DNA of 64,000 bases from Ramlibacter henchirensis (GCF_004682015.1 NZ_SMLM01000003.1:620001-684000); one strand, 5' to 3'; shown: positions 17,347-39,011, numbered from the stretch's first letter. The notes: generated by a model not told the origin, from the letters alone. Translations and numbers: made by a program.

Positions 17347-20300
17347 CTAGCCCACCCACCTCCTCGCATTGCGCCACATCCGCAGCCAGGGGCTGAATTC
17401 GCCCGTGTCGCCGCCGGTCCAGGACATCTGCACGTTGCGGAACACCCGCTCGGCGTGCGGCATCATGGCCGTGAAGCGGCCGTCCGCCGTGGTCACGGCC
17501 GTCAGCCCGCCCGGACTGCCGTTCGGGTTCAGCGGATAGTCCTCGGACGGGTTCCCGTGGTGGTCGATGAAGCGCATCGACGCGATCACCTTGGCGCGAT
17601 CGCCGCGGTGCGCGAAGTTGGCATAGCCCTCCCCGTGCGCCACCACGATCGGCAGCCGGCTGCCCGCCATGCCGTCGAAGAACAGGCTGGGCGAGTCGAG
17701 CACCTCCACCTGCGACAGGCGCGCCTCGTAGCGCTCGCTGCGATTCGTCGTGAAGCGGGGCCACGCCTGCGCGCCCGGGACGATGTCGGCCAGTTCCGCC
17801 AGCATCTGGCAGCCGTTGCACACGCCCAGCGCGAATGTGTCCGTGCGGGCGAAGAAGGCCTGGAACTGCTCCGAGAGCTTCGGGTTGAACGTGATGCTGC
17901 GCGCCCAGCCGATGCCCGCGCCGAGCGTGTCGCCATAGCTGAAGCCCCCGCAGGCGACGAAGCCCTTGAACTGCGGCAGATCGGCGCGGCCGGACTGCAG
18001 GTCGGTCATGTGCACGTCCACCGCCTCGAAGCCCGCCGTGTCGAAGCAGTAGGCCATCTCCACGTGCGAGTTCACGCCCTGCTCGCGCAGGATCGCGACC
18101 TTGGGGCGGGACAGGTTCAGGAACGGTGCCGCCACGTCCTCCCGCGGATCGAAGCTGGGCGCGAACTGCAGGCCCGGGTCCGCCGCATCGCCGGCGGCCG
18201 CATGCTCCTGGTCGGCGCCGGCGGGGTTGTCGCGTTGCCGGCAGATCTTCCAGCTTACGCTGTCCCACACCTGGTGCAGGTCCGACAGTTTGGCGCTGAA
18301 CACCGCCTTGGTGTCGCGCCAGACCTGGAACTCGCCCTTGCCGATTTCGATGCCGGAAGAGGCCGGCCGCGTCTTGCCGATGAAGTGGCTGAACCTGGAC
18401 AGGCCATGCTCGCGCAGCACCTGCATGACCTCGTTGCGCTCCGCGGTGCGCACCTGCAGCAGCACGCCGAGTTCCTCGTTGAAGAGCGCCTGCAGTGTCA
18501 GTTCCTCGCGCCGTGCGCTGACCTGCGCCGCCCAGTTCTTGGCATCGCCGTACTCGGCCCGACTGTCGCTGATGCCGTCGCCTTCGGTGACCAGCAGGTC
18601 GACGTTGAGGCTCACGCCCACGTGGCCTGCGAAGGCCATCTCGCAGGCCGCAGCGACCAGGCCGCCGTCGCTCCGGTCGTGGTAGGCCAGCACGCGCCCC
18701 TGCCCCCGCAACGCATTGACCGCGTCCACCAGGTTCACCAGGTCCTTCGGATCGTCGAGGTCCGGCACCTTGCCGCCGGGCTGCTCCAGCACCTGCGCCA
18801 GGATGCTGCCGCCCATGCGGCGGCGGCCCTTGCCCAGGTCGACCAGCACCAGCGTCGTGTCCTCGCTCGCCTCGAGCTGCGGCGTCAGCGTGGGGCGCAC
18901 GTCGTCGATGCTGGCGAAGGCGCTCACGACCAAGCTCACGGGCGAAACCACCTTCCTGGCCGCACCGCTCTCCTGCCACTGCGTGCGCATCGACAGGCTG
19001 TCCTTGCCGACCGGGATGGACACGCCGAGGCTGGGACACAGTTCGAGGCCCACCGCCTTCACCGTGTCATAGAGGGCGGCGTCCTCACCCGCCTCGCCGC
19101 ACGCGGCCATCCAATTGGCCGACAGCTTCACCCTCGGCAGTTCGATCGGCGCGGCGAGCAGGTTGGTGATCGCCTCGGCCACCGCCATGCGGCCCGAGAC
19201 CGCCGCGTCGGTCGCAGCCAATGGCGTGCGCTCGCCCATGCTCATGGCCTCGCCCGCGAACCCCTTGAAGTCGGCCAGCGTGACGGCGCAATCGGCCACC
19301 GGCACCTGCCACGGCCCCACCATCTGGTCGCGGTGCGACAGGCCGCCCACCGTGCGATCGCCGATCGTGATGAGGAAGCGCTTGGAGGCGACGGTGGGAT
19401 GCGACAGCACCTTGATGACGGCGTCCTGGAGGTCGACACCCGTGAGGTCGACCGGCGCGGCTTCGCGCGGCACGCGCTTTACGTCGCGGTGCATCCTGGG
19501 CGGCTTGCCGAGGAGGACATCCAGGGGCATGTCGACCGCCTTCGTGCCCGGCTCACCCACGATCAAGTGCCGCTCCTGCGTCGCGACGCCCACCACCGCG
19601 AACGGACACCTCTCCCGCTCGCAAAACGCCCGGAACTGCTCCAGTGACTGCGGCGCGATCGCCAGCACATACCGCTCCTGGCTCTCATTGCACCAGATCT
19701 CCTTCGGCGCCAGCCCCGATTCCTCCAGCGGGATCTTGCTCAGGTCGAACCGCGCACCGCGGCCCGCGTCATTCGTCAGCTCCGGGAATGCATTCGACAG
19801 CCCGCCGGCGCCCACGTCGTGGATGGCCAGGATCGGGTTCGCGTCGCCCAGGGACCAGCAGTGGTTGATGACCTCCTGCGCTCGCCGCTCGATCTCGGGG
19901 TTGCCGCGCTGCACCGAATCGAAGTCCAGCTCCGCCGCATTGGCGCCGGTGGCCATGGAACTCGCGGCGCCGCCGCCCATGCCGATGCGCATGCCGGGCC
20001 CGCCCAGCTGCACCAGCAGCGTCCCCGCGGGAAAGCGCTCCTTGTGCGTCTGTCCGGCCTCGATGCTGCCCAGGCCGCCGGCGATCATGATCGGCTTGTG
20101 ATAGCCGCGCACCACGCCGGCGACGGTCTGCTCGTACTCGCGGAAATAGCCCAGCAGGTTGGGCCGGCCGAATTCGTTGTTGAACGCGGCGCCGCCCAGC
20201 GGGCCCTCCGTCATGATCTGCAGCGGGCTGGCGATGTGAGCGGGCCGGCCGTTCGGGTTGTCCCAGAGGCGCGAGACCGAGAACCCCGTCAACCCCGCCT

Positions 20301-21315
20301 TGGGCCGCGCGCCGCGGCCGGTGGCGCCCTCGTCGCGGATCTCGCCGCCGGCGCCGGTGGAAGCGCCGGGGAAAGGCGAGATCGCCGTCGGGTGGTTGTG
20401 CGTCTCGACCTTCATCAGCACGTGGTTCAGCGCTTGGCGGCGGGTGTATGCGGCAGGCCCGTCCCCGCGCACGGGCAGGAACGATTCGACATGAACGCCT
20501 TCCATCACCGCCGCGTTGTCCGAGTACGCGACCACCGTGTGCGCGGGGTGCGCCTTGTGCGTGTGGCGGATCATCCCGAACAGGCTGTGCTCCTGCTGCA
20601 CGCCGTCGATGGTGAAGTCGGCGTTGAAGATCTTGTGCCGGCAGTGCTCGCTGTTGGCCTGCGCGAACATCATCAGCTCGACGTCGGTCGGGTTGCGACC
20701 CAGGCCGCGGAAAGCCTCGAGCAGGTAGTCGATCTCGTCTTCGGCCAGCGCGAGGCCGAATTGCACGTTGGCCTTCTCCAGGGCGCTGCGCCCGCCGCCC
20801 AGCACGTCGACCTCTTCCATCGGCGCCGGAGCGAGTTCGCTGAACAGGCGGTGCGCATTGCCACGCTCGGCCATCACGCTCTCTGTCATGCGGTCGTGCA
20901 GCAGCGCGGCGATCGCCTCGCGCTGCGTGGCCGTAAGCTGCGCATTGCCCAGCAGCGGCGCCTTGAGCGTCACCCTGTACTCGACGGCGCGTTCGACGCG
21001 GCGCACCGCGATGCCGCAGTTGTGCGCGATGTCGGTGGCCTTCGAGGCCCAGGGCGACACGGTGCCCAGACGCGGCGTCACCAGGAACATCTCGCCTTGC
21101 ATGCCGCCCTCGAACGGCTCGCCGTAGGTCAGCAGTGCGCCCAGCCGCTCCCGCTCGGCGCCCGAGGGTGCATGGTCCCAGGCCGCGAGGTGGACGAAGC
21201 GCGCCGAAAGGCCGCTGACCCTGTCGTGCACTTCCTGGAGCCGGGGGAGCATTTGGCGGACGCGGAACTCGCTGAGGGCGCGGCCACCCTCGAACTCGGT
21301 GATGTGCAGGGTCAC
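17347..21315 (-). CDS. purL: Phosphoribosylformylglycinamidine synthase PurL
   Basis: A 1322-residue purine-synthesis enzyme that converts FGAR, glutamine and ATP to FGAM. It is the large single-chain form of gammaproteobacteria and betaproteobacteria. An N-domain ([13 protein letters not shown]) is followed by two AIRS-like halves ([35 protein letters not shown]) and a C-terminal glutaminase with nucleophile Cys in GVCNGCQM and His in [10 protein letters not shown]. The start is a GTG at 21315, giving [11 protein letters not shown]; upstream in-frame residues do not look like PurL. It is divergent from map. Confidence 0.96.
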   Translation of the reverse strand: MTLHITEFEGGRALSEFRVRQMLPRLQEVHDRVSGLSARFVHLAAWDHAPSGAERERLGALLTYGEPFEGGMQGEMFLVTPRLGTVSPWASKATDIAHNCGIAVRRVERAVEYRVTLKAPLLGNAQLTATQREAIAALLHDRMTESVMAERGNAHRLFSELAPAPMEEVDVLGGGRSALEKANVQFGLALAEDEIDYLLEAFRGLGRNPTDVELMMFAQANSEHCRHKIFNADFTIDGVQQEHSLFGMIRHTHKAHPAHTVVAYSDNAAVMEGVHVESFLPVRGDGPAAYTRRQALNHVLMKVETHNHPTAISPFPGASTGAGGEIRDEGATGRGARPKAGLTGFSVSRLWDNPNGRPAHIASPLQIMTEGPLGGAAFNNEFGRPNLLGYFREYEQTVAGVVRGYHKPIMIAGGLGSIEAGQTHKERFPAGTLLVQLGGPGMRIGMGGGAASSMATGANAAELDFDSVQRGNPEIERRAQEVINHCWSLGDANPILAIHDVGAGGLSNAFPELTNDAGRGARFDLSKIPLEESGLAPKEIWCNESQERYVLAIAPQSLEQFRAFCERERCPFAVVGVATQERHLIVGEPGTKAVDMPLDVLLGKPPRMHRDVKRVPREAAPVDLTGVDLQDAVIKVLSHPTVASKRFLITIGDRTVGGLSHRDQMVGPWQVPVADCAVTLADFKGFAGEAMSMGERTPLAATDAAVSGRMAVAEAITNLLAAPIELPRVKLSANWMAACGEAGEDAALYDTVKAVGLELCPSLGVSIPVGKDSLSMRTQWQESGAARKVVSPVSLVVSAFASIDDVRPTLTPQLEASEDTTLVLVDLGKGRRRMGGSILAQVLEQPGGKVPDLDDPKDLVNLVDAVNALRGQGRVLAYHDRSDGGLVAAACEMAFAGHVGVSLNVDLLVTEGDGISDSRAEYGDAKNWAAQVSARREELTLQALFNEELGVLLQVRTAERNEVMQVLREHGLSRFSHFIGKTRPASSGIEIGKGEFQVWRDTKAVFSAKLSDLHQVWDSVSWKICRQRDNPAGADQEHAAAGDAADPGLQFAPSFDPREDVAAPFLNLSRPKVAILREQGVNSHVEMAYCFDTAGFEAVDVHMTDLQSGRADLPQFKGFVACGGFSYGDTLGAGIGWARSITFNPKLSEQFQAFFARTDTFALGVCNGCQMLAELADIVPGAQAWPRFTTNRSERYEARLSQVEVLDSPSLFFDGMAGSRLPIVVAHGEGYANFAHRGDRAKVIASMRFIDHHGNPSEDYPLNPNGSPGGLTAVTTADGRFTAMMPHAERVFRNVQMSWTGGDTGEFSPWLRMWRNARRWVG

Positions 21316-21440
21316 TGTGAAGCCTGTGTGGGAAGCGGATGCGCCGACGCTGACTGGGCCGGCGTGGTGAGCCCACGATTTTACCGGGCACGGTCCTGCT
21401 CCACTGCGGTGCACGGATCGCTCTGGGATAATTCGATGCC

Positions 21441-22247
21441 ATGAGCATCACGTACAAGGACGCGCAGGGAGTCCAGGGAATGCGCACCGCGGGCCGGCTG
21501 GCGGCCGAGGTGCTGGACTTCCTCACGCCCCACATCAAGCCGGGCATCACCACGCGTGAGATCGACCGGCTCGCGGCCGAGTGCATGAGGAAGCAGGGCA
21601 CCACCTCCGCCACGCTGGGCTACCAGCCGCCGGGCTATCCGCCCTACCCGGCCTCGCTGTGCACCTCGGTCAACCACGTGGTGTGCCACGGCATCCCCAA
21701 CGACAAGCCGCTGAAGAAGGGCGACATCGTCAACGTCGACGTCACCGTCATCAAGGACGGCTGGTACGGCGACACCAGCCGCATGTTCATGGTGGGCGAG
21801 GTGTCCATCGCAGCCAAGCGGCTGGTGAACTTCACGTACGAAGCCATGTGGCACGGCATCGTGAAGGTGCGTCCCGGCGTGCACCTGGGTGACATCGGCT
21901 GGGCCATCCAGCAGTTCGCGGAGAAGAACGGCTTCTCGGTGGTGCGCGAGTTCTGCGGCCATGGCATCGGCCGCAACTTCCACGAGGAGCCGCAGGTGCT
22001 CCACTACGGCAAGCCGGGCACGCTGGAGAAGCTGGAGCCCGGCATGACCTTCACGATCGAGCCGATGATCAACGCCGGCCGCAAGGAGGTGAAGGAGTTC
22101 GGCAACGACGGCTGGACCATCGTCACCAAGGACCATTCGCTGTCGGCCCAGTGGGAGCACACGGTGCTGGTCACCGAGACCGGCTACGAAGTGATGACGC
22201 TGTCGGCTGGCAGCCCGCCGCCGCCGCCCTTCGTCCACGCGGCCTGA
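21441..22247 (+). CDS. map: Methionine aminopeptidase type I
   Basis: A 268-residue enzyme that removes N-terminal methionine from new proteins. Metal ligands and motifs are present: [61 protein letters not shown] and WEHTVLVT. The C-terminus adds a short Gly/Pro-rich tail. A GATAAT-like -10 lies just upstream at about 21427-21432. It precedes glnD by 15 bases. Confidence 0.96.
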   Translation: MSITYKDAQGVQGMRTAGRLAAEVLDFLTPHIKPGITTREIDRLAAECMRKQGTTSATLGYQPPGYPPYPASLCTSVNHVVCHGIPNDKPLKKGDIVNVDVTVIKDGWYGDTSRMFMVGEVSIAAKRLVNFTYEAMWHGIVKVRPGVHLGDIGWAIQQFAEKNGFSVVREFCGHGIGRNFHEEPQVLHYGKPGTLEKLEPGMTFTIEPMINAGRKEVKEFGNDGWTIVTKDHSLSAQWEHTVLVTETGYEVMTLSAGSPPPPPFVHAA

Positions 22248-22262
22248 CCGGAGCTTGCGGCC

Positions 22263-24887
22263 ATGGCCTCGGCCGTCCTGCAGCCCATCGAAGAAGCGCC
22301 GACCGCCGTGCTGCGCGAGCAGCTCAAGGCGCAGAAGGCGGCCATCAACGCCGCGCTGCTGAAGGAAGGCAACCCCACCCGCTCCATTGGCGCCCTGCTG
22401 CGGCGGCTTGCCCGCCATGTCGACGCGGCGATCAAGAGCCTGTGGCAGGCCGGCGGCTTTCCGGAGGGAATCGCCCTCGTCGCGGTGGGCGGCTACGGGC
22501 GCGGCGAGCTGTTTCCGCATTCCGACGTCGACGTGCTGGTGCTGCTACCCGACGGCGTGCACGCAGATGGTGACGCGCAGCTCAAGCAGCAGCTGGAAGC
22601 CTTCATCGGCCGCTGCTGGGACACCGGCCTGGAGATCGGCTCCAGCGTGCGCACGGTCAGTGAATGCGTGGCCGCCGCGCAGGCCGACGTCACCATCCAG
22701 ACCTCGCTGCTCGAGTCGCGCCCCCTGGCCGGCGACCGCCCGCTGTTCGCCCGCTTCCAGCAGCGCTTCCGCGAAACCCTGGACCCGCGCGCCTTCTACA
22801 TCGCCAAGACGCTGGAGATGCGGCAGCGGCACACCAAGTTCGAGAACACGCCGTACTCGCTGGAACCGAACTGCAAGGAGTCGCCCGGCGGCCTGCGCGA
22901 TCTGCAGGTGATCCTTTGGGTGGCCAAGGCGGCGGGCTTCGGTGGCAGCTGGGACGAACTGGCGGCCAATGGCCTGGCGACGCCGCTGGAAGCGCAGCAG
23001 ATCCAGCGCAACGAGGCGCTTCTGAGCCTGATCCGCGCGCGGCTGCACGCCATCGCCGGGCGGCGAGAGGACCGCCTGGTCTTCGACCTGCAGACGGCGG
23101 TGGCCGAGGCTTTCGGCTACCGCACGCAGTTCAGCACCGAGGGCCGGCTGCTGCAGCGCGCCAGCGAGGCGCTCATGAAGCGCTTCTACTGGGCCGCCAA
23201 AGCGGTGTCGCAGCTCAACCAGATCCTGCTGCTGAATATCGAGGACCGTCTCAACCCCAGCGGCCACGAGCTGGTCCCGATCAACCCGCGCTTCTCGATC
23301 AAGGACGGGATGCTGGAGGTCGCGAGCGACGACCTCTACGAGAAGAACCCGCACGCGATCCTGGAAACCTTCCTCGTCTATCAGACCACGGTCGGCATCA
23401 AGGGCCTGTCGGCCCGCACGCTGCGGGCGCTGTACAACGCGCGCGGCCTGATGGACTCCAAGTTCCGCAACGACCCGGTCAACCACGCCACGTTCAAGGC
23501 GATGCTGCTGCACCCTTCGGGCATCACGCATTCGCTGCGGCTGATGAACCAGACGTCGGTGCTCGGGCGCTACCTGTGGGTGTTCCGCCGCATCGTCGGG
23601 CAGATGCAGCACGACCTGTTCCACGCCTACACCGTGGACCAGCACATCCTGATGGTGCTGCGCAACGTGCGCCGTTTCTTCATCGCCGAGCACGCGCACG
23701 AATACCCGTTCTGCTCGCAACTGGCCGCCGGCTACGACAGGCCGTACGTGCTCTACGTGGCGGCCCTCTTCCACGACATCGCCAAGGGCCGCGGCGGCGA
23801 CCACTCCGAGCTGGGTGCCGCCGAGGTGAGGCACTTCTGCCGCCAGCACTCCATCGGCGCAGAAGACTGCGGCCTGATCGAGTTCCTCGTCCGCGAGCAC
23901 CTCACCATGAGCCGCATCGCGCAGAAGGAAGACCTGAGCGACCCGGCCGTGATCTCCGCGTTCGCGAAGAAGGTGGGCAACGAACGGACGCTCACCGCGC
24001 TGTACCTGCTGACGGTGGCCGACATCCGCGGCACCAGTCCCAAAGTGTGGAACGCGTGGAAGGGCAAGCTGCTGGAAGACCTGTACCGCGCCACGCTGCG
24101 CGCCCTGGGCGGCCATGCGCCGGACAAGGCGGCCGAGATCGAGGCCCGCAAGCGGGATGCACTGGTTCAGCTGCAGCTCCACGCCCTGCCCTTCGAGGCG
24201 CACAAGAAGCTCTGGGACACGCTCGACGTGGGCTACTTCATGCGCCACGACGCGGGCGAGATCGCGTGGCACACGCGGCACCTCTCGCGCCATGTCGGCG
24301 CGGCGAAGCCAGTGGTGCGGGCGCGGCTTTCACCTGTCGGCGAAGGCCTGCAGGTCGTGGTGTACACGCCCGACCAGCCGGACCTGTTCGCGCGAATCTG
24401 CGGCTACTTCGACCAGGCCGGCTTCTCGATCCTGGACGCGCGCATCCACACGGCCAGGAACGGATACGCGCTCGACACCTTCCAGGTCGTCACGTCGATG
24501 CTGCCGGAGCACTACCGCGAGCTGATCAGCATGGTGGAGTCGGAACTGGAGCAGACGCTCGAGCGTGCGGGCCCGCTGCCGCCGCCCAGCCGCGGCCGCG
24601 TGTCGCGGCGCGTCAAGAGCTTCCCCCTCACGCCGCGCGTGCAGCTCACGCCCGACGAGCGCGCGCAGCGCTGGCTGCTGAGCATCTCCGCGAGCGATCG
24701 GGTGGGGCTGCTGTATTCGGTGGCGCGCGTGCTCGCCAGGCACAAGATCAACCTGCAGCTCGCCAAGGTTTCGACGCTCGGTGAGCGGGTCGAGGACACC
24801 TTCCTGATCGACGGCGCCGAGCTGCAGCAGAACCGGCGGCAGATCGAGATCGAGACCGAGCTGCTGGAAGCGCTGGCGGCGGCGTAA
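22263..24887 (+). CDS. glnD: Bifunctional [PII] uridylyltransferase/uridylyl-removing enzyme GlnD
   Basis: An 874-residue sensor of glutamine that uridylylates and deuridylylates PII to control nitrogen assimilation. The nucleotidyltransferase motif [16 protein letters not shown] lies near residues 75-95 and the HD domain [19 protein letters not shown] near residue 500. Two ACT domains end the protein (from [15 protein letters not shown] and [18 protein letters not shown]). It lies in a map-glnD pair. Confidence 0.96.
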   Translation: MASAVLQPIEEAPTAVLREQLKAQKAAINAALLKEGNPTRSIGALLRRLARHVDAAIKSLWQAGGFPEGIALVAVGGYGRGELFPHSDVDVLVLLPDGVHADGDAQLKQQLEAFIGRCWDTGLEIGSSVRTVSECVAAAQADVTIQTSLLESRPLAGDRPLFARFQQRFRETLDPRAFYIAKTLEMRQRHTKFENTPYSLEPNCKESPGGLRDLQVILWVAKAAGFGGSWDELAANGLATPLEAQQIQRNEALLSLIRARLHAIAGRREDRLVFDLQTAVAEAFGYRTQFSTEGRLLQRASEALMKRFYWAAKAVSQLNQILLLNIEDRLNPSGHELVPINPRFSIKDGMLEVASDDLYEKNPHAILETFLVYQTTVGIKGLSARTLRALYNARGLMDSKFRNDPVNHATFKAMLLHPSGITHSLRLMNQTSVLGRYLWVFRRIVGQMQHDLFHAYTVDQHILMVLRNVRRFFIAEHAHEYPFCSQLAAGYDRPYVLYVAALFHDIAKGRGGDHSELGAAEVRHFCRQHSIGAEDCGLIEFLVREHLTMSRIAQKEDLSDPAVISAFAKKVGNERTLTALYLLTVADIRGTSPKVWNAWKGKLLEDLYRATLRALGGHAPDKAAEIEARKRDALVQLQLHALPFEAHKKLWDTLDVGYFMRHDAGEIAWHTRHLSRHVGAAKPVVRARLSPVGEGLQVVVYTPDQPDLFARICGYFDQAGFSILDARIHTARNGYALDTFQVVTSMLPEHYRELISMVESELEQTLERAGPLPPPSRGRVSRRVKSFPLTPRVQLTPDERAQRWLLSISASDRVGLLYSVARVLARHKINLQLAKVSTLGERVEDTFLIDGAELQQNRRQIEIETELLEALAAA

Positions 24888-24894
24888 GCCCGGG

Positions 24895-25434
24895 CTAGTC
24901 GTCCTCCGCAGCGTCGATCTCCGGGAACAGCACCTCGGTGAAGCCGAACTTGGTGAAGTCGCGCACCCGCATCGGATAGAGCTTGCCGACCAGGTGGTCG
25001 CACTCGTGCTGCACCACGCGCGCATGGAAACCCTCGACGGTGCGGTCGATCGGCTTGCCGAATTGATCGACGCCCGTGTAGCGGATCGTCTTCCAGCGCG
25101 GCACGACGCCGCGCAGGCCGGGAACGGACAGGCAGCCTTCCCAGCCCTCCTCCTCCTCGCTGCCGACCGGCGTGATCACCGGGTTGAGCAGGACGGTGCG
25201 GGGCACGACGGGAGCATCGGGATAGCGCGGGTTCGGCGCGTCCGTCCCGAAGATGACCAGCTGCAGGTCCACGCCGATCTGCGGCGCGGCCAGGCCCGCG
25301 CCGTTGACCGCGCGCATGGTCTCGAACATGTCCGACACCAGCGCGTGGACCTCGTGGGTGTCGAACCGCTTCACCGGCTGCGCCACGCGCAGCAGCCGCG
25401 CATCGCCCATCTTCAGGATCTCTCGAATCGCCAT
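24895..25434 (-). CDS. def: Peptide deformylase
   Basis: A 179-residue metalloenzyme that removes the formyl group from new polypeptides. The three family motifs are seen: [19 protein letters not shown] (metal Cys) and [13 protein letters not shown] (HExxH). Its stop lies 7 bases after the convergent glnD stop. Functionally it pairs with the nearby map. Confidence 0.95.
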   Translation of the reverse strand: MAIREILKMGDARLLRVAQPVKRFDTHEVHALVSDMFETMRAVNGAGLAAPQIGVDLQLVIFGTDAPNPRYPDAPVVPRTVLLNPVITPVGSEEEEGWEGCLSVPGLRGVVPRWKTIRYTGVDQFGKPIDRTVEGFHARVVQHECDHLVGKLYPMRVRDFTKFGFTEVLFPEIDAAEDD

Positions 25435-25466
25435 GGGACGAGCATAGCCGCAAGCGAGAATGCCGC

Positions 25467-28964
<3,498 letters not shown>

Positions 28965-28985
28965 GGGGTCGGGCCCTCACCCCGT

Positions 28986-29009
28986 CCCTCTCCCGCAAGC
29001 GGGAGAGGG
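28986..29009. repeat. Perfect palindrome between smc and zipA
   Basis: CCCTCTCCCGC and GCGGGAGAGGG form a perfect 11-bp stem with a 2-base loop, in the 73-base gap between smc and zipA. A related but not identical hairpin (CCTCTCCC/GGGAGAGG) lies at 33942-33960. It looks like a dispersed intergenic palindromic repeat and could also stabilise or end transcripts. Confidence 0.7.
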
Positions 29010-29037
29010 TGGGAACGGCGCGTGTCGCGCATGGCGC

Positions 29038-32553
<3,516 letters not shown>

Positions 32554-32731
32554 GGCGGCAAGCCCGGTGGAGGATTCGACAGCGCGGGCCGCGTGGGCGG
32601 CCCCTCGGAAAAGTGGGTCGGATGATACCCGTTGAGTTGCAGGGCCCGACACCCGGAAACGCCCGCCTCCGCCTGCAACAAGCGGTAAGCGCCGACACGG
32701 CGCAGACGGGCCGCCTTGCTAAGAAACCGGC

Positions 32732-33640
32732 ATGGCGGGCAAGGTGTTCATCGGTGTTTCAGGCTGGCGTTACGAACCGTGGCGGGGCAACTTCTATCCC
32801 CGTGGCCTGGCCCAGTCGAAGGAGCTGTGGCACGCCGCCCGGCACTTCAACAGCATCGAGCTCAATGGCTCGTTCTATTCGCTGCAGCGCCCTTCCAGCT
32901 ACGCCATGTGGGCGGAGCAGACGCCGCCGGGATTCGTCTTCGCCGTCAAGGGTGGGCGATTCATCACGCACATGCTGAAGCTGCGCAACATCGAGGCGGC
33001 CATGGGCAACTTCTTCGCTTCGGGGCTGTTTGCACTTGGCGACAAGCTGGGGCCGATCCTGTGGCAGTTCCCGCCGCAGATGCGGCTGAACCTGGAGCTG
33101 TTCGAGCAGTTCTTCGCGTCCCTCCCGAAGACGACCGCGACCGCGGCGAAGGTGGCGATGCAGCACGACTACCGGCTGAAGGGCCACGAGCTGCTGGAGC
33201 CCGTTCACCGGCAGCGGCTGCGGCATTGCGTCGAGGTGCGGCACGAGTCCTTCGTGGACACGGCCTTCATCGACCTCCTGCGTCGGTACGGCATCGCCTG
33301 GGTGGTGGCGGACACGCCCAACCCCTGGCCGCTCTACGAGGACGTGACGGCCGATTTCGTCTACATGCGGCTGCACGGGTCGACCGAGTTGTACAAGAGC
33401 CGTTACACGCCGGAGCAGATCGAGGACTGGGCGCGGCGCATCGATGCGTGGAGGAATGGCGGGCAGCCGAAGGATGCGCGGCTGATCTCGCGGAAGGCAC
33501 CCGGGAAGCGTGAGGCGCGGGACGTGTACTGCTATTTCGACAACACGGACAAGCTGCACGCGCCGGACAACGCGCGGGAGTTGATGGTGGCGTTGGGGTT
33601 GCCGCTGGAGGTTTCGCCGACGGGGCGGTGGGCAGGGTGA
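32732..33640 (+). CDS. DUF72 (YecE-like) family protein
   Basis: A 302-residue TIM-barrel-like protein with the DUF72 pattern: FIGVSGWRYEPWRGNFYP, FNSIELNGSFYSL, FVFAVKGGRFITH, LWQFPP, EVRHESFVD and VYMRLHGS. The biochemical role of this family is unknown. It is divergent from smc and followed by repeat-rich intergenic DNA. Confidence 0.9.
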   Translation: MAGKVFIGVSGWRYEPWRGNFYPRGLAQSKELWHAARHFNSIELNGSFYSLQRPSSYAMWAEQTPPGFVFAVKGGRFITHMLKLRNIEAAMGNFFASGLFALGDKLGPILWQFPPQMRLNLELFEQFFASLPKTTATAAKVAMQHDYRLKGHELLEPVHRQRLRHCVEVRHESFVDTAFIDLLRRYGIAWVVADTPNPWPLYEDVTADFVYMRLHGSTELYKSRYTPEQIEDWARRIDAWRNGGQPKDARLISRKAPGKREARDVYCYFDNTDKLHAPDNARELMVALGLPLEVSPTGRWAG

Positions 33641-33738
33641 ATCGTGGGTCCTTCGGCGTCCGGGGCGGCGGCAGGCGAGCCCCGCCTGCCGCTTCAGACG
33701 CGGTGGCTCATTCGGCCCGCAGATCCCCGCCATTGACC

Positions 33739-33825
33739 GTCATTCCCGCGAAGGCGGGAATCCAGTGCGTCCGCTTTCGCGGACTGTTCGGGAAGCACTG
33801 GATCCCCGCCTTCGCGGGGATGACG
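33739..33825. repeat. Inverted pair of GTCATTCCCGCG-type palindromic repeats
   Basis: One unit (33739-33765) reads GTCATTCCCGCGAAGGCGGG and continues AATCCAG. The second (33797-33825) is its near inverse, with CTGGATCCCCGCCTTCGCGG then GGATGACG. The two arms flank about 31 bases, so the transcript could fold into one large hairpin. A third unit lies at 37831-37857. This is a dispersed intergenic repeat family and contains no gene. It fills most of the 335-base gap between the DUF72 gene and the VOC gene. Confidence 0.8.
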
Positions 33826-33941
33826 AAGATGGCGCGGGGGGTTCTTCAACTGCTCGATCAAGCACACGGCTTCCACGCGGCAGGCCGTGCCTGGCCCGGG
33901 CGATTTGTGGGACGAGCGGGGTGAGAAGTCCGTTTCAACTT

Positions 33942-33960
33942 CCTCTCCCAGAGGGAGAGG
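33942..33960. repeat. Small hairpin after the VOC gene
   Basis: CCTCTCCC, a 3-base AGA loop and GGGAGAGG form a perfect 8-bp stem, 15 bases past the stop of the minus-strand VOC gene. It may serve as its transcript end or be a dispersed repeat related to that at 28986. Confidence 0.55.
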
Positions 33961-33975
33961 GAGCAAAGACAGCTC

Positions 33976-34356
33976 TCAGGCCACCTCCTCGTGCAGGCAA
34001 AGGCAATTCCCCTCCGTGTCGTAGAACCACGCCGCCTTCTCCGACCCGAGGACGCACACATGGTTCTCCGTCTTCAGCCCCGGCATGTCGTAGTCCTCGA
34101 ACTTCACGCCGGCTTTTTCCAGCTGGCGGATTTCGGAGGCGATGTCGCGTACCTCGAAGCTCAGCGCCGTGTGCTCGGCCTTGGTGGCCTGCTCGCGAGG
34201 GAACAGGGCGACCGTCGACCCGCCGACGTGGTAGAGCACTTTCCCGTCGGGCAGCGAGCCATCGGCGCGCAGGCCCAGCTTGCCCTCGTAGAAGGCCCTC
34301 GCGCGCTGCATGTCGACGACGGGCAGCATGGTGGTCACGGCGCTTTCGGACAGCAT
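33976..34356 (-). CDS. VOC-family (glyoxalase/bleomycin-resistance-like) protein
   Basis: A 126-residue protein with two beta-alpha-beta-beta-beta units of the VOC fold: TMLPVVDMQRARAFYEGKLGL at the start, ALSFEVRDIASEIRQLEKAG in the middle and AAWFYDTEGNCLCLHEE at the end (Glu as a likely metal ligand). The ATG at 34356 was chosen because upstream in-frame residues are basic and unlike the family. Substrate is unknown. It is divergent from dapC. Confidence 0.85.
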   Translation of the reverse strand: MLSESAVTTMLPVVDMQRARAFYEGKLGLRADGSLPDGKVLYHVGGSTVALFPREQATKAEHTALSFEVRDIASEIRQLEKAGVKFEDYDMPGLKTENHVCVLGSEKAAWFYDTEGNCLCLHEEVA

Positions 34357-34471
34357 GGCGGGTCTCCTTGCGAAATGTGGCGTCAAGGATAGTGGGCGGG
34401 TGCGGCGTTTCAAGCTGCCGAGCCCGGCCGTGGCGAAGTCGGCATGGCAACGCAACCGATAATCCGCACCC

Positions 34472-35677
34472 ATGAATCCCCTCCTGGCCCGCCTGCAGCC
34501 CTACCCCTTCGAGCGGCTGCGGCAACTGTTCGCGGGCGTGACCCCGAATCCCGCGTACCGCCCGATCAGCCTGGGCATCGGCGAACCGAAGCACGCGACG
34601 CCCGCCTTCATCAAGCAGGCCTTCGCCCAAGCCATCGAAACCCCCGGCACGGACTTCGCCGCCTACCCGCCCACGATCGGAACACCCGCGCTGCGCGAAG
34701 CCTTCAGCGGCTGGCTGGGCCGCCGCTACGGCCTGAAGGTGGACCCGGCCACGCAGGTGCTGCCGGTGAACGGCTCGCGCGAGGCCCTGTTCGCGTTCGC
34801 GCAAACGGTGATCGATCCGACCAGGCGGCCGGTCGTGGTCTGCCCGAATCCGTTCTATCAAATCTACGAAGGCGCAGCCCTTCTCGCGGGCGCGCAGCCG
34901 TACTACGCGCCCTCGGACCCGGCGCGCAACTTCGCGGTCGACTGGGACAGCGTGCCTGCGGGCGTCTGGGCCCGGACACAGCTGCTGTACGTCTGCTCGC
35001 CCGGCAATCCCACGGGCGCGGTGATGCCGCTGGAGGAGTGGCGCAAGCTGTTCGAGCTCTCGGACCGCCATGGTTTCGTGATCGCCTCGGACGAGTGCTA
35101 CAGCGAGATCTACTTCCGCGACGAACCGCCGCTGGGCGGCATGGAAGCGGCGGCCAAACTGGGGCGCGCCGATTTCCGGCGGCTGGTCTCGTTCACCAGC
35201 CTGTCCAAGCGCAGCAACGTGCCCGGCATGCGCAGCGGCTTCGTGGCCGGCGATGCGCAACTGCTGAAAGCCTTCGCGCTGTACCGTACCTACCACGGCA
35301 GCGCGATGGCGCCGCCGGTGCAGGCCGCCAGCATCGTCGCGTGGGGCGATGAGCGGCACGTCGAAGAGAACCGCGCGCAGTACCGCCGCAAGTTCGCCGA
35401 AGTCACGCCGGTGCTCACGGACGTGCTGGACGTGCGCCTGCCCGATGCGAGCTTCTACCTCTGGGCCGGCGTGCCCGGCGGCGACGACCAGGCTTTCGCC
35501 CGCGAGCTGCTGGCTCAATACAATGTGACGGTCCTGCCCGGGAGCTTCCTGGCCCGCGAGAGCGGCGGCCGCAACCCCGGCGCCGGCCGGGTGCGCATGG
35601 CGCTGGTGGCCCAGACCGCCGAATGCCTCGAAGCCGCGCAGCGCATCGCCCGATTCATCCAACAACATTCCGCCTGA
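34472..35677 (+). CDS. dapC: Succinyldiaminopimelate transaminase DapC
   Basis: A 401-residue PLP aminotransferase that makes N-succinyl-LL-diaminopimelate for lysine and peptidoglycan. PLP lysine is in [24 protein letters not shown] and [10 protein letters not shown] are seen. It lies 7 bases before dapD, and dapE follows after pilU, which supports the DapC assignment over a general aminotransferase. Confidence 0.94.
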   Translation: MNPLLARLQPYPFERLRQLFAGVTPNPAYRPISLGIGEPKHATPAFIKQAFAQAIETPGTDFAAYPPTIGTPALREAFSGWLGRRYGLKVDPATQVLPVNGSREALFAFAQTVIDPTRRPVVVCPNPFYQIYEGAALLAGAQPYYAPSDPARNFAVDWDSVPAGVWARTQLLYVCSPGNPTGAVMPLEEWRKLFELSDRHGFVIASDECYSEIYFRDEPPLGGMEAAAKLGRADFRRLVSFTSLSKRSNVPGMRSGFVAGDAQLLKAFALYRTYHGSAMAPPVQAASIVAWGDERHVEENRAQYRRKFAEVTPVLTDVLDVRLPDASFYLWAGVPGGDDQAFARELLAQYNVTVLPGSFLARESGGRNPGAGRVRMALVAQTAECLEAAQRIARFIQQHSA

Positions 35678-35684
35678 ACCATCC

Positions 35685-36509
35685 ATGACCGCACAACTGC
35701 AACAGACCATCGACGCCGCCTGGGAGAACCGCGCGAGCCTCTCCCCCAAGGGCGCGCCCAGGGAAGTGACCGAGGCGGTCGAGCACGTCATCGCCGAGTT
35801 GAACCATGGCCGCCTGCGCGTGGCCACCCGCGAGGCCGTGGGCAAATGGACCGTGCACCAGTGGATCAAGAAGGCGGTGCTGCTGTCGTTCCGCCTCAAG
35901 GACAACGAGCTGATGAAGTCCGGCGAGCTGGCCTTCTTCGACAAGGTGCAGACCAAGTTCGCCCACCTCTCGCCCGAGGAGATGGCGGCCACTGGCGTTC
36001 GCGTGGTGCCGCCCGCCGTGGCACGCCGCGGCAGCTTCATCGCCAAAGGCGCAGTGCTGATGCCCAGCTACGTCAACATCGGCGCCTATGTCGACGAAGG
36101 CACGATGGTGGACACCTGGGCCACGGTCGGTTCCTGCGCGCAGGTGGGCAAGAACGTGCACCTGTCCGGCGGCGTCGGCTTGGGCGGCGTGCTGGAGCCG
36201 CTGCAGGCCAACCCGACCATCATCGAGGACAACTGCTTCATCGGCGCCCGCTCCGAGATCGTGGAAGGCGTGATCGTCGAGGAGAACTCGGTCGTCTCCA
36301 TGGGCGTGTACATCGGCCAGAGCACCCCCATCTACGACCGCGCCACCGGCGAGGTGAGCTACGGCCGCATCCCGGCCGGCTCGGTGGTGATCTCCGGCAG
36401 CCTGCCGAAGGACGGCGGCAAGTACAGCCTGTACGCCGCCATCATCGTCAAGCGGGTGGACGCCCAGACCCGCGCCAAGACCAGCCTGAACGACCTCCTC
36501 CGGCCCTGA
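35685..36509 (+). CDS. dapD: 2,3,4,5-tetrahydropyridine-2,6-dicarboxylate N-succinyltransferase DapD
   Basis: A 274-residue left-handed beta-helix acyltransferase that succinylates tetrahydrodipicolinate. Hexapeptide repeats run through residues ~110-225 ([50 protein letters not shown]). It is the second gene of the dapC-dapD pair. Confidence 0.96.
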   Translation: MTAQLQQTIDAAWENRASLSPKGAPREVTEAVEHVIAELNHGRLRVATREAVGKWTVHQWIKKAVLLSFRLKDNELMKSGELAFFDKVQTKFAHLSPEEMAATGVRVVPPAVARRGSFIAKGAVLMPSYVNIGAYVDEGTMVDTWATVGSCAQVGKNVHLSGGVGLGGVLEPLQANPTIIEDNCFIGARSEIVEGVIVEENSVVSMGVYIGQSTPIYDRATGEVSYGRIPAGSVVISGSLPKDGGKYSLYAAIIVKRVDAQTRAKTSLNDLLRP

Positions 36510-36525
36510 GGGCGTTGCAACTCCC

Positions 36526-36625
36526 GTACGCTGAAAACGCAGAGATCACGCAGAAATCGCAGAAAGTCTGAAGACTTCGTTCTTTTTCAGCGCTTTCTGC
36601 GTAACCTCAGCGTTTTCTGCGTACG
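36526..36625. repeat. Large imperfect inverted repeat of CGCAGAAA units
   Basis: Between dapD and pilU, the left arm (36526-36566) has CGCTGAAAACGCAGAGATCA and repeated CGCAGAAA units. The right arm (36593-36625) is the near inverse, with CTTTCTGCGTAACCTCAGCG. The arms are separated by about 26 bases. It resembles a dispersed repeat rather than a gene and could form a strong transcript hairpin before pilU. Confidence 0.65.
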
Positions 36626-36664
36626 TGTCTTGCGTACAGCTGTCCTGAACAACCGGAGGGGAAC

Positions 36665-39011
<2,347 letters not shown>

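Noticed and set aside
17455..21444. Long plus-strand open frames across purL
   Set aside because: Antisense shadows of purL, which has all its family motifs on the minus strand.
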